From an uncultured Eubacteriales bacterium (GTDB taxonomy: Bacteria > Bacillota > Clostridia > Peptostreptococcales > Anaerovoracaceae): DNA of 24,151 nt. The stretch is taken from assembly GCA_910583765.1 (NCBI GenBank), contig CAJTYS010000053.1, positions 1 to 24,151 on the forward strand, written 5' to 3'. Shown in pieces: positions 1 through 6,946 of the stretch (positions are counted from its first letter, which is position 1; each line of letters starts with the position of its first letter). Under the pieces are notes generated by a model that had not been told where the DNA came from, searched no databases, and saw only the letters and a program-made list of their open reading frames with translations. Both the position numbers and the translations under genes were made by a program.

Positions 1-1086
1 ATTGGTGACGCCGGAAAAAGGCTCCATACAGCCCGCAGCAGAAACGACCAAGTGGCCGTAGACATCCGCCTTTATCTGAAAGAGGAAATCGCTGCCATCC
101 ATCAGTTGCTGGCAAAGCTCATGGAAACTCTGGTGAACCTGGCGGAGCAGCACCAAGACACGGTGATGCCAGGTTATACCCACCTGCAAAGGGCTCAGCC
201 TGTGACCCTAGCTTATCATCTGCTGGCTTATTACCAAATGTTCAAGCGGGACGCCAGTCGTTTCGCGGACTGTTTGGACAGGATGGATTACCTGCCTTTG
301 GGCTGCGGCGCATTGGCTGGAACCACCTATGACACGGATCGGGAATTCCTAGCAAAGGAGCTGGGTTTCAAAGGAATCTGCCCCAATGCCATGGACGCTG
401 TGGCTGACCGTGACTTCGCGGTGGAATTTATCAGCTGCTGCTCCATTACCATGATGCACTTATCTCGGTTCTGCGAAGAATTGATCCAGTGGAGCTCCGT
501 GGAATTCAGCTTCGTGGAGATCGATGACGCGTATTCCACTGGCAGCAGCATCATGCCGCAGAAAAAGAATCCTGACATGGCAGAGCTGATCCGAGGAAAA
601 ACCGGCAGAGTCTACGGCGACCTCATGAGCCTTTTGACCATCATCAAAGGTCTGCCTCTTGCCTACAACAAGGACCTGCAGGAAGACAAGCTGCCAGTCT
701 TTGACGCAGGAGACACTCTAAAAGCTTCGGTGAACATTTTCACGGAAATGATCGCCACCATGCAGGTGAAGACGGAAAACATGGAGCGGGCGGCCAAATA
801 CGGCTACATGAACGCCACAGACGCGGCGGACTACCTGGTGACAAAGGGCATTCCGTTCCGTGACTGCCACGAGATCATCGGCAAGATCGTCCTCCACTGC
901 ATCAACAAGGGCATTGCTATCGAAGAAATGTCCATGGAAGAGTTCAAGTCTTTTTCTGATAAATTTGAAGAGGACATCTACGATAAAATCGCCATCCGCA
1001 GCTGCATCAAAGCCAAAAAGTCTCAGGGTTCCACGTCCTTTGACAGCGTGAAGCAGCAGCTCGCGGACATCAAGAGCGGGAAATGA
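1..1086 (+). CDS. argH: Argininosuccinate lyase, 5'-truncated by the window edge
   Basis: This enzyme cleaves argininosuccinate to arginine and fumarate, the last step of arginine synthesis, in the cytosol. The reading frame is open from base 1. The first codons read IGDAGKRLHTARSRNDQVAV, the conserved argininosuccinate lyase segment with the substrate-binding SRN, so the real start lies outside the window. The superfamily signature GSSIMPQKKNPD lies around bases 540-576 and carries the flexible catalytic loop serine. The visible part is 361 residues against about 460 for the full family, so roughly 100 N-terminal residues are missing. A GTG at base 52 is an internal codon, not a start. The gene ends with TGA just before a strong hairpin terminator. 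No argG is visible; it would be expected upstream. Identity is very secure. Confidence 0.97.
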   Translation: MGDAGKRLHTARSRNDQVAVDIRLYLKEEIAAIHQLLAKLMETLVNLAEQHQDTVMPGYTHLQRAQPVTLAYHLLAYYQMFKRDASRFADCLDRMDYLPLGCGALAGTTYDTDREFLAKELGFKGICPNAMDAVADRDFAVEFISCCSITMMHLSRFCEELIQWSSVEFSFVEIDDAYSTGSSIMPQKKNPDMAELIRGKTGRVYGDLMSLLTIIKGLPLAYNKDLQEDKLPVFDAGDTLKASVNIFTEMIATMQVKTENMERAAKYGYMNATDAADYLVTKGIPFRDCHEIIGKIVLHCINKGIAIEEMSMEEFKSFSDKFEEDIYDKIAIRSCIKAKKSQGSTSFDSVKQQLADIKSGK

Positions 1087-1107
1087 TCAAAAAATAACAT
1101 GCATAAA

Positions 1108-1152
1108 AAACAGCGCCTTCAGGATACGCTTCTTGCGTCCCAGGCGCTGTTT
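1108..1152. terminator. Bidirectional terminator between argH and the GTPase gene
   Basis: Bases 1108-1118 (AAACAGCGCCT) pair perfectly with 1142-1152. The loop can fold further through GGA..CGC and GCGTCC. An A run before the stem and a T-rich run after it give a U-tract in both directions. It serves argH on the plus strand and the minus-strand operon ending at 1194. Confidence 0.85.
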
Positions 1153-1193
1153 CTATTTCTTTTCGCGTTTTCATCCTTTCGGGCTTTCTCCGA

Positions 1194-2324
1194 TCAGTCA
1201 TACCGAGAAGCCTTTCCCAGATTGAACTTACCTTCTTCCATCATGCCAAAGGTTTCCAGGAAAAAAGTCCTCACTTTCATATCATATTTGACTGACACAC
1301 TGTCCACCGCCTCATCGACGATATCCGCCATCACTACTGGATCAGCCGCGCACCTGGCATTGATGATCAAGGACAGCGCGCTGTATTTTCGGTCCAGCTT
1401 CCTATCGTAGATCACATCGTAGTCAATGCCAATGAGACTGGCTTTGAAAAAGTCCGTCAACTCCTCATCGCTGTCCGCTGCGAACATTTTCAGGTGCGGC
1501 ACGTTGCTGTCGTGCTTTTTCAGGCCCCCGCGGATGCCTTCAAAAATATCGGCGATGACTTCATTGAAATCCAGATTTTTGTCTTCCCGCTGCTGCAGCC
1601 ACACTCTAGTATTGAACCAGCTCATTTTTTCTTCCGCGGCAATAAAGGTGTCGGAACCATAGCCGATCTCTCTGTGGATGGCTTGAGAACGGTTGGCCAG
1701 AATATAGTCCACCACCTCTGTGACGCCTGTGCCCCTCATGGCTGACATGGCCATGACCGGTTTCGCTGGGTAGATGCTCTTGATAAAGTCCGTGATCCCA
1801 GTGATCTCCGCCTGGCTGATAGTATCGATTTTATTGAGGACAATGATATCCGCTTCGGCCATCTGCGCATCCAGCAAGAATTTCATTTCTTCTGGCAGAT
1901 GGATGTCCGCCTGCTCTGGCATCACCATGCGCAGCCGCTCCGGATCCACCAGACAGGCAAAAGGCAGCAGGTCAAATTCGTCTTTTTCCTTGTCTTCCAG
2001 CTCCAAATACACATGATCCATAGCGCCGATGCCGCAGCCTGGCACATCGGAAAAGATCACGTCCGCTCCCGTGGCTTCCAGCTGGTGCAGCTTGCCTACC
2101 AAATTTTCGTGCTGATAACAGATGCAGCCTCCGGAGATGGGAAGGCTGGTGATGCCTGCTGCTGCCGTGAATTCCGCGTCAACGATGTTTCCGGCTCCCA
2201 AATCATTAGCTAAGATCGCCGCGCTGCCCAGTCCCCGGGCGTTGATGTTTCTCGCAAAAGCGATCATGGCCGTTGTTTTTCCCGCTCCCAGAAATCCGCT
2301 GACTACCATGTATTTTGTCGTCAT
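1194..2324 (-). CDS. G3E-family (CobW/HypB/UreG-type) GTPase, likely metallochaperone or cofactor-enzyme activator
   Basis: A 376-residue P-loop GTPase. The Walker A motif GFLGAGKTT is at residues 10-18 and the guanine-specificity motif NKID near residue 160. G3E GTPases insert metals or service metal- or corrinoid-dependent enzymes. CobW-type members carry a CxCC metal site shortly after the P-loop region. Here the matching stretch reads GGCICYQHE (about residues 65-73), so the last cysteine is replaced by tyrosine. A second odd segment, SDVPGCGIGAMD (residues 92-103), sits where the switch II region should be. The start is ATG with AGAGGC seven bases upstream. It lies 9 bases after the radical SAM gene and is almost certainly cotranscribed with it, so a role in maturing or assisting that enzyme is a reasonable inference. 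The client protein and metal cannot be told from sequence. Confidence 0.85.
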   Translation of the reverse strand: MTTKYMVVSGFLGAGKTTAMIAFARNINARGLGSAAILANDLGAGNIVDAEFTAAAGITSLPISGGCICYQHENLVGKLHQLEATGADVIFSDVPGCGIGAMDHVYLELEDKEKDEFDLLPFACLVDPERLRMVMPEQADIHLPEEMKFLLDAQMAEADIIVLNKIDTISQAEITGITDFIKSIYPAKPVMAMSAMRGTGVTEVVDYILANRSQAIHREIGYGSDTFIAAEEKMSWFNTRVWLQQREDKNLDFNEVIADIFEGIRGGLKKHDSNVPHLKMFAADSDEELTDFFKASLIGIDYDVIYDRKLDRKYSALSLIINARCAADPVVMADIVDEAVDSVSVKYDMKVRTFFLETFGMMEEGKFNLGKASRYD

Positions 2325-2333
2325 AAAAAGCCT

Positions 2334-3737
2334 CTACTTTCTATAAATGCTGTTGTACGCACAAAAAGGGATCAGTTTGTTGTCTTCTGACAACACTTGA
2401 ACCCTGCACCGTTTCACTCGCTGCGCGTCCAGGTTGGTGAGATCCTGGAAAGCCATTCCCGTCACCGTGAAAGTGTTCTGCTTGTAATAATCTAAAAAAT
2501 CAATGAGGTCCATAATCTCCCTGCTGGAGCGGTACTGGCTCCAGTCCCGCTTTTCTCCTGGCGGCAGCACGTCCCACTTGTTTAACACAAAGTCCCGGTC
2601 TTTTTTGATCACATCCAGTTTATTGACGCTGGCGTCGCAGCAGGCCACTCCGCTTTTCTTTCGATCGCCGCTGAGGGTGCAGCGGACGCTGCCATCCGGC
2701 TCTTTGATGTAAGTGCTGTAAAAGCAGCACAAGGTATGACCGGTGCTGATAGGGCAGTAATCCTGGTATTGGAAGGCTGGCCGCTGCTGCTCCAGTTTCC
2801 GCAGCAGGCCGAACATGGTCACTCTCCCTGGAAAATCTCCGCTGTGAAAATTTTTGTCCGTTTTTTCCGGATGCCTGCCGAAAAAGCTGACAGGCTGAAA
2901 GTGGATGCCCTTCACCACATTGACGTTTTCCAGAAGAAAATCCATCATGTCCCCGATATTGTCGGTGTTGACCCCTTCTACCACTGTGGGCACCAAAGTG
3001 ACCGGCAGCCCCGCGCTCTCGCAGCGGCGGATGGCCCGCACCTTTATTTCCAACAAAGGCTCGCCCCGCAGCTTTTCATAGATCTCATCGTTGGTACCGT
3101 CAAACTGCAGGAAAATCACCGATGCCCCCGCGTCTTTCAAAAGCTTGGCATAGCCCTCTTCCTGAGCCAGCCTGCGGCCATTGGTGTTGATCTGCACGTA
3201 TGCAAAGCCTTTCTCCCTGGCCATGCGAATGATTTCCGGCAGATCGTCCCTCACAGTAGGTTCGCCGCCGGATAGCTGGAGGTTAAAAGGCCTTCCTTCT
3301 TCTCCCAATTCCAGCAGCAGATCCAGTTTCCTTTCGATCTCTGCCATTGAAGGCTCGCCGCTTCGATCCTCGTCCATTTCTGATCTGGCAAAACAGTAAG
3401 GGCAGTGTTGGTTGCAGCGATCCGTCAGGTCGATCAAAACGCAGCATGCTGTCTGCAAATGATTCTGACACGTGCCGCAATGAAGAGGGCAGCTTTTGTC
3501 CTCCGCGTCTCCTTCTGTCATGGCTGATTCCGGAGGAATGTTGATGACCGGATGCTTGATCCATTCCCGGTAATCCTCCGCGCATTCGGCTGCCGTGGTT
3601 TGGAAAGTCCCGTGCTTTGGGCAAGACTTCACAAACAGCGCCCTGCCCTTTTCTTCTATATAATAAGCGTCGATGGGTCTGTGACAGATCGGGCAGATGC
3701 TGCGGGTCCGCTCTAAAATGGCATTCTCTATTTCCAT
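2334..3737 (-). CDS. Radical SAM protein of the MJ0619/Tes-like (COG1964) type
   Basis: A 467-residue radical SAM protein. The N-terminal zinc-ribbon-like module has C15, C18, C39 and H42. A second cysteine group follows (C83, C87, C90). The radical SAM cluster motif is C108-x3-C112-x2-C115, with a GGEP-like LSGGEPT further on. The C-terminal half adds several cysteine groups (CCFYS, ACCD, KRCRV) and ends in the family-typical IPFCAYN. This architecture matches archaeal MJ0619, which methylates a pterin precursor, and the tetraether lipid synthase Tes; bacterial members are mostly uncharacterised. The ATG start has AGGAG about eight bases upstream and overlaps the end of the Fic gene by 10 bases, and the GTPase follows after 9 bases. 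The substrate here is unknown; a methylation or C-C bond reaction on a cofactor or lipid is the family expectation. Confidence 0.85.
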   Translation of the reverse strand: MEIENAILERTRSICPICHRPIDAYYIEEKGRALFVKSCPKHGTFQTTAAECAEDYREWIKHPVINIPPESAMTEGDAEDKSCPLHCGTCQNHLQTACCVLIDLTDRCNQHCPYCFARSEMDEDRSGEPSMAEIERKLDLLLELGEEGRPFNLQLSGGEPTVRDDLPEIIRMAREKGFAYVQINTNGRRLAQEEGYAKLLKDAGASVIFLQFDGTNDEIYEKLRGEPLLEIKVRAIRRCESAGLPVTLVPTVVEGVNTDNIGDMMDFLLENVNVVKGIHFQPVSFFGRHPEKTDKNFHSGDFPGRVTMFGLLRKLEQQRPAFQYQDYCPISTGHTLCCFYSTYIKEPDGSVRCTLSGDRKKSGVACCDASVNKLDVIKKDRDFVLNKWDVLPPGEKRDWSQYRSSREIMDLIDFLDYYKQNTFTVTGMAFQDLTNLDAQRVKRCRVQVLSEDNKLIPFCAYNSIYRK

Positions 3738-4489
3738 GTGTCTTCTCCTGCTAGCGCCTCCTTGTCCTCAGCCTCTGCTTCATCGTTTTCCACGATTTGG
3801 ATCGCCTGAGTCAGCTTGTTATAAACCGCCCGTTCCAATCCCCAGAAAAACAGCACATCATCCTGATCTTTCAGGCATTCGATCATGGTCTTGGTGTACT
3901 CTTTGTAATTGTATCCTAAAGCCACAGGCAGAAAACCTTTTTCTTCCAAGTAATAATTCATGGCCATCCGCGCCATGACTTCACTGTAGGTGTCAAAGGG
4001 GTGAAGAGCCAGGATGCCGCAATGGATCCTGGACGCGCTGTGGATCACGTTGCTGCCGCTCTTGTAGGCTGCTTGAAAGATTTTATTGAGGCCGCTTTCC
4101 ACCTCTGAATGATCGGGCGGCATATAGTCGAATGCTTCCATCACTGGGTTGGTCTTTCGGAAACCTGTGGTTTTTCCGGTCAGGGAACTATGAAGTTTCA
4201 GCAGCAGCCGCTTGTCCAAACTGTTTTTCAACGACAGCAGATCCCGCATCAATTCTAAAGTGTTCATATAATTCTTCACTAAGACACACTCTTTCAGGGA
4301 CGCCTCTTTTGGCATCTCCCCCTGCATCATGGTTTCGATCTCCTTGCGGGAATAAACCATGCCTTCCAGGGACATAGCGCCATAAATGTAATCCATGTCA
4401 TTGAGTTTCTGAAGTTTTTCTCTTGTCTGCTTTTTAAATGGTTTTCGCAGTCCTAAATCGATTTTCTGCTTTAAGATTTCCTGATACAT
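3728..4489 (-). CDS. Fic-domain protein with degenerate active-site motif
   Basis: Fic proteins usually transfer AMP from ATP to a hydroxyl side chain of a target. This 253-residue protein keeps the Fic scaffold. An N-terminal inhibitory-helix-like segment reads YGAMSLEGMVYS (residues 36-47), resembling the S/TxxxEG/N motif of self-inhibited Fic proteins. GFRKTNPVM (109-117) and the flap segment are followed by the active-site helix. The canonical HPFxxGNGRxxR is here HPFDTYSEVMAR (163-174). H163, P164, F165 and the last Arg remain, but the phosphate-binding G-N-G-R core is lost. Ordinary AMPylation is therefore doubtful; it may be a pseudoenzyme, a binding protein, or have altered chemistry. 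It is the first gene of the operon with the radical SAM protein and GTPase. The ATG start has GGAGGGG four bases upstream. Confidence 0.8.
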   Translation of the reverse strand: MYQEILKQKIDLGLRKPFKKQTREKLQKLNDMDYIYGAMSLEGMVYSRKEIETMMQGEMPKEASLKECVLVKNYMNTLELMRDLLSLKNSLDKRLLLKLHSSLTGKTTGFRKTNPVMEAFDYMPPDHSEVESGLNKIFQAAYKSGSNVIHSASRIHCGILALHPFDTYSEVMARMAMNYYLEEKGFLPVALGYNYKEYTKTMIECLKDQDDVLFFWGLERAVYNKLTQAIQIVENDEAEAEDKEALAGEDTWK

Positions 4490-4519
4490 CGTTCCCCTCC
4501 TAACCAGTGTATATTCAGT

Positions 4520-4549
4520 AGTTTACCACAGAATCGGCAATTATGCCAG
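4520..4549 (-). promoter_or_regulatory. Probable promoter of the Fic/radical SAM/GTPase operon
   Basis: On the minus strand CTGGCA (4544-4549) and the extended -10 element TGG-TAAACT (-10 at 4520-4525) are 18 bases apart. The start codon of the Fic gene lies about 30 bases downstream. The match is moderate, since neither box is perfect. Confidence 0.4.
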
Positions 4550-4597
4550 AAATCCTGAAATTCTCTGAAAATGCTTCCCTTGCCGCAGGTTTGCGCA

Positions 4598-4603
4598 TAT
4601 AAT
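4598..4603 (+). promoter_or_regulatory. -10 box of the MgtC/SapB gene
   Basis: A perfect TATAAT sits 22 bases before the ATG at 4626. No good -35 box is found at 16-18 bases. The implied transcript would begin only a few bases before the ribosome site, leaving no room for a magnesium-sensing leader. Confidence 0.35.
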
Positions 4604-4625
4604 GATAACATTGGAGGTTTGATTG

Positions 4626-5315
4626 ATGTTGACACTGCCTGATGTTTTTTACGATGTGAATCTGTTTTCCACTTCCCTGCGCCTGGTCCTAGCCGTTGTG
4701 CTGGGCGGCATCATTGGCCTGGAGCGGGGAGCGAATCGCCATCCCGCTGGTTTTCGCACCCATATCCTGGTCTGCGTGGGCGCGGCGCTGGCCATGCTCA
4801 CCAATGAATATATCTGTGAGCTCTATGGTTCAGGCGATCCCGCCAGGCTAGGCGCCCAAGTCATCACTGGCGTTGGGTTTCTAGGAGTGGGGACTATTTT
4901 AGTGACTGGCCGCCACCGGATCAAGGGACTGACCACCGCAGCCGGTCTTTGGGCGTCCGCTTGTCTTGGCCTTGCTCTGGGCATTGGGTTTTATTCCGGC
5001 GCGGCTATCGCCGCTTTCGTGATCTTTCTCAGCCTGGCGCTGCTGCCAAAGGTAGAAAACTATTTTTACCGAAAATCCAGAGCCATTGACTTGTATATTG
5101 AAATAGACTCCGCAGAAAATTTCCGCCGTTTTATCAAACATGTGCGAAAAATCGACGCTGCCTTTTATGAAACGTCTCACAGCCAGGCCATTCCTGCGAT
5201 TTCCGGCGGCATCGCGTTTCATCTTGCCATGATTCTTCCCAAACATATGAGCCATGAGCAAGCCATTGAAGAGTTCAGCGAATTTGAAGGCGTTTATTTG
5301 ATCGAAGAAATTTGA
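4626..5315 (+). CDS. MgtC/SapB family membrane protein
   Basis: A 229-residue inner-membrane protein with the MgtC/SapB signatures. LGGIIGLERGANRHPAGFRT lies in the first and second helices, QVITGVGFLGVGTIL follows, and GLTTAAGLWASACLGLALG after that. Four to five membrane helices occupy roughly residues 15-150. A soluble C-terminal tail of about 75 residues is ACT-like, as in MgtC proteins. MgtC proteins of pathogens inhibit ATP synthase and matter in low magnesium; SapB-type homologues in anaerobes have no settled role. ATG at 4626 is preferred over TTG at 4623 because GGAGGT (4613-4618) is then at normal spacing. It reads in the same direction as the small BFD-like protein after a 63-base gap. 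Confidence 0.88.
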   Translation: MLTLPDVFYDVNLFSTSLRLVLAVVLGGIIGLERGANRHPAGFRTHILVCVGAALAMLTNEYICELYGSGDPARLGAQVITGVGFLGVGTILVTGRHRIKGLTTAAGLWASACLGLALGIGFYSGAAIAAFVIFLSLALLPKVENYFYRKSRAIDLYIEIDSAENFRRFIKHVRKIDAAFYETSHSQAIPAISGGIAFHLAMILPKHMSHEQAIEEFSEFEGVYLIEEI

Positions 5316-5378
5316 CGCATAACATCTTCAAATCGGGTTAAGGTATCTATAGAAAAAATAGGAAAGGAGACAGCAAAC

Positions 5379-5558
5379 ATGGACAGAGATGAGTTCGTTT
5401 GCATATGCAAGTCCGTACCCTATGGCGCTATTGTGGACGCTGTGGATGCCGGAGCCCAGACTTATGAAGATATTTTAGATCAAACAGGCGCTGGTTCTGT
5501 ATGCGGGGGATGCATTGAAAGGATCGATGAAATTTTAGACCGTCTGGTGATCCGCTGA
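5379..5558 (+). CDS. Small stand-alone BFD-like [2Fe-2S]-binding protein
   Basis: A 59-residue protein consisting of a single bacterioferritin-associated-ferredoxin-like (Fer2_BFD) domain. The four cluster cysteines are C8, C10, C42 and C45, giving the family spacing C-x-C-x31-C-x2-C. Such domains occur alone (Bfd, which reduces bacterioferritin to release iron) or inside NirB/NasB and glycerol-3-phosphate or proline dehydrogenases. Small stand-alone copies in Clostridia are mostly uncharacterised electron carriers. The start is ATG with GGAAAGGAGA eight bases upstream. It follows the MgtC/SapB gene and ends before a clear terminator, so it is probably the last gene of a two-gene unit. No bacterioferritin gene is in the window. 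Confidence 0.82.
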   Translation: MDRDEFVCICKSVPYGAIVDAVDAGAQTYEDILDQTGAGSVCGGCIERIDEILDRLVIR

Positions 5559-5581
5559 CTGGTCCAAGCCGCAGTGACAAC

Positions 5582-5622
5582 AAAACAGCAGGCATGCTGA
5601 AAAACCGGCAGCCTGCTGTTTT
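5582..5622. terminator. Bidirectional terminator after the BFD-like gene
   Basis: Bases 5582-5593 (AAAACAGCAGGC) pair perfectly with 5611-5622, with a 17-base loop. A- and T-rich ends give U-tracts on both strands. It serves the plus-strand BFD-like gene and the minus-strand gene ending at 5646. Confidence 0.85.
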
Positions 5623-5645
5623 GCTTTTAGAACTATGCCAATCGA

Positions 5646-6209
5646 TCATGCGTCTTTCAGAAATCCGATCTTTCCTCTTGCCGCGGCGTATTTGAACATT
5701 TCGATGTCTCCGAAATCTCCTTCCACTGGACGCAGCCGCATCTTTGCTTTGATCTCTTCATAAGGCATGGTAGGCAGAAACACGATCTCATAATCATGCT
5801 GGAATGTGAGCTGCACGAAATCCAGGATTTCATCATCGCTGAATCCCGGTTCCAAAGCCACGTTCAGCCTGACTTTCATCTGCTGGTCCACAGCTTTGTT
5901 GATGCCTGCGATCACATTGTTCAGATCCTGCCCCTCATGGGTGTTCTTGTAACGAGTGTGCCGCATGGTGTTCACTGGGATCACCACGCCAGTCAGACCG
6001 GCCTTTTTCAGCTTTTCAGCGACAGGCGCCAGTTCCTGACCGTTTGTTTCGATCATGATTTCTTCATTTTCCAATTTTTTGACGATATCCGCGATTCCCA
6101 CCCGTTTCAGGGGTTCGTTTCCCGCGATAATGACGGTCTTTTCGCCCTTTGCCATTTCCAGGATCTCCTCTTTAGTGGGCATGCCTGCTTCCTTTAATTC
6201 GATTCTCAT
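5646..6209 (-). CDS. MoaA-like radical-SAM-fold protein lacking all cysteines
   Basis: A 187-residue protein that follows the middle of a MoaA-type radical SAM barrel. AGNEPL (residues 29-34) sits where SAM-binding GGEP is expected, then IETNG (53-57), an LNNVIAGINKAV helix (96-107) and the SDDEILDFV segment (124-132). The preceding CxxxCxxC loop that holds the [4Fe-4S] cluster is absent, and the whole protein contains no cysteine. It therefore cannot be an ordinary radical SAM enzyme, although the fold relation looks real. The start is ATG with a perfect AGGAGG five bases upstream, and the gene is complete, so this is not a simple truncation of a longer local gene. Its function is unknown; it could be a SAM-binding or regulatory relic. 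It is monocistronic and divergent from the phosphodiesterase gene. Confidence 0.65.
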   Translation of the reverse strand: MRIELKEAGMPTKEEILEMAKGEKTVIIAGNEPLKRVGIADIVKKLENEEIMIETNGQELAPVAEKLKKAGLTGVVIPVNTMRHTRYKNTHEGQDLNNVIAGINKAVDQQMKVRLNVALEPGFSDDEILDFVQLTFQHDYEIVFLPTMPYEEIKAKMRLRPVEGDFGDIEMFKYAAARGKIGFLKDA

Positions 6210-6259
6210 TTTTTCCTCCTAAACTTCAAACAAAATTATTTTACCTTATCCCTCTGCCC

Positions 6260-6288
6260 TAGTCAACTCGTACATCTTGTGTTACAAT
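6260..6288 (+). promoter_or_regulatory. Promoter of the phosphodiesterase gene
   Basis: TAGTCA (6260-6265) and TACAAT (6283-6288) are 17 bases apart. A TG one base before the -10 box makes it an extended -10 element. The transcript would start near 6295, just before GGAGGT (6298-6303). Confidence 0.55.
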
Positions 6289-6311
6289 CCTTCTATTGGA
6301 GGTAAACATTT

Positions 6312-6866
6312 ATGAAAATTTTTGTAACCAGCGATACCCATGGCCGTACTGACAAAGTGGAGGAGGTATGGAAAAAACTGACAGGCGTGGATCTTGTCAT
6401 CCATCTCGGCGACTACCAAAAAGACGCGCAGCGCCTGGAACGCCTGTTGGAAACAGAGGTAGTGTCTGTGAAGGGCAACATGGACGGCTCTTACAGTTCC
6501 GATGATTTCAAGACCCTGGAGACCGAGTTCGGAAAGCTGCTGCTGGTCCATGGCCATATGCACAACGTGAAGCTGTCACCCCTGAATCTCATCTACTTTG
6601 CCCAGGAACAGGGATGCAAAGCCGCCCTCTTCGGTCATACCCACCGGCCTTGCTACGAAGAGTCCCATGGCATTTTCCTGGTGAATCCGGGCAGCCTTTC
6701 GCAGCCCCGGGATGGGAGTCAAGGCTCCTATGGGATCATCCATACCAGCCCGGAACGCTTTGACTGCTCCATCGTCTATTACCGCTCTGGGAAACCGTCC
6801 AAGCAGACTGCCCGTCCAGGAGAAGGACGACTGAGGCGCATGCTCAATTACAGCGACCGCTTTTAG
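6312..6866 (+). CDS. YfcE/MJ0936-family metallophosphodiesterase
   Basis: A 184-residue calcineurin-like phosphoesterase. The five metal-binding motifs are all present: SDTHG (D8, H10), HLGD (D34), KGNMD (N56), VHGH (H80, H82) and GHTHRP (H109, H111), followed by NPGS. Proteins of this family (YfcE, MJ0936, YsnB) hydrolyse phosphodiesters with two divalent metals, often Mn or Ni. Their natural substrates are mostly unknown. The length matches the family apart from a slightly longer basic tail (about residues 160-184). The start is ATG with GGAGGT eight bases upstream and a dedicated promoter. In many Firmicutes this gene sits near the rdgB/rph genes, but not here. It converges with carB. Confidence 0.88.
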   Translation: MKIFVTSDTHGRTDKVEEVWKKLTGVDLVIHLGDYQKDAQRLERLLETEVVSVKGNMDGSYSSDDFKTLETEFGKLLLVHGHMHNVKLSPLNLIYFAQEQGCKAALFGHTHRPCYEESHGIFLVNPGSLSQPRDGSQGSYGIIHTSPERFDCSIVYYRSGKPSKQTARPGEGRLRRMLNYSDRF

Positions 6867-6946
6867 GGGTGAAAAGCTCTGCCCACAGCAAACGACCCAT
6901 CCATGATACTCTCACAGATGGGCTTCTATGCTCTGCTTCATAGCGT

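Noticed and set aside
6896..6922. CCCATC/GATGGG hairpin between the phosphodiesterase gene and carB
   Set aside because: Only 6 bp with a 15-base loop and no T-run on either strand; too weak to call a terminator.
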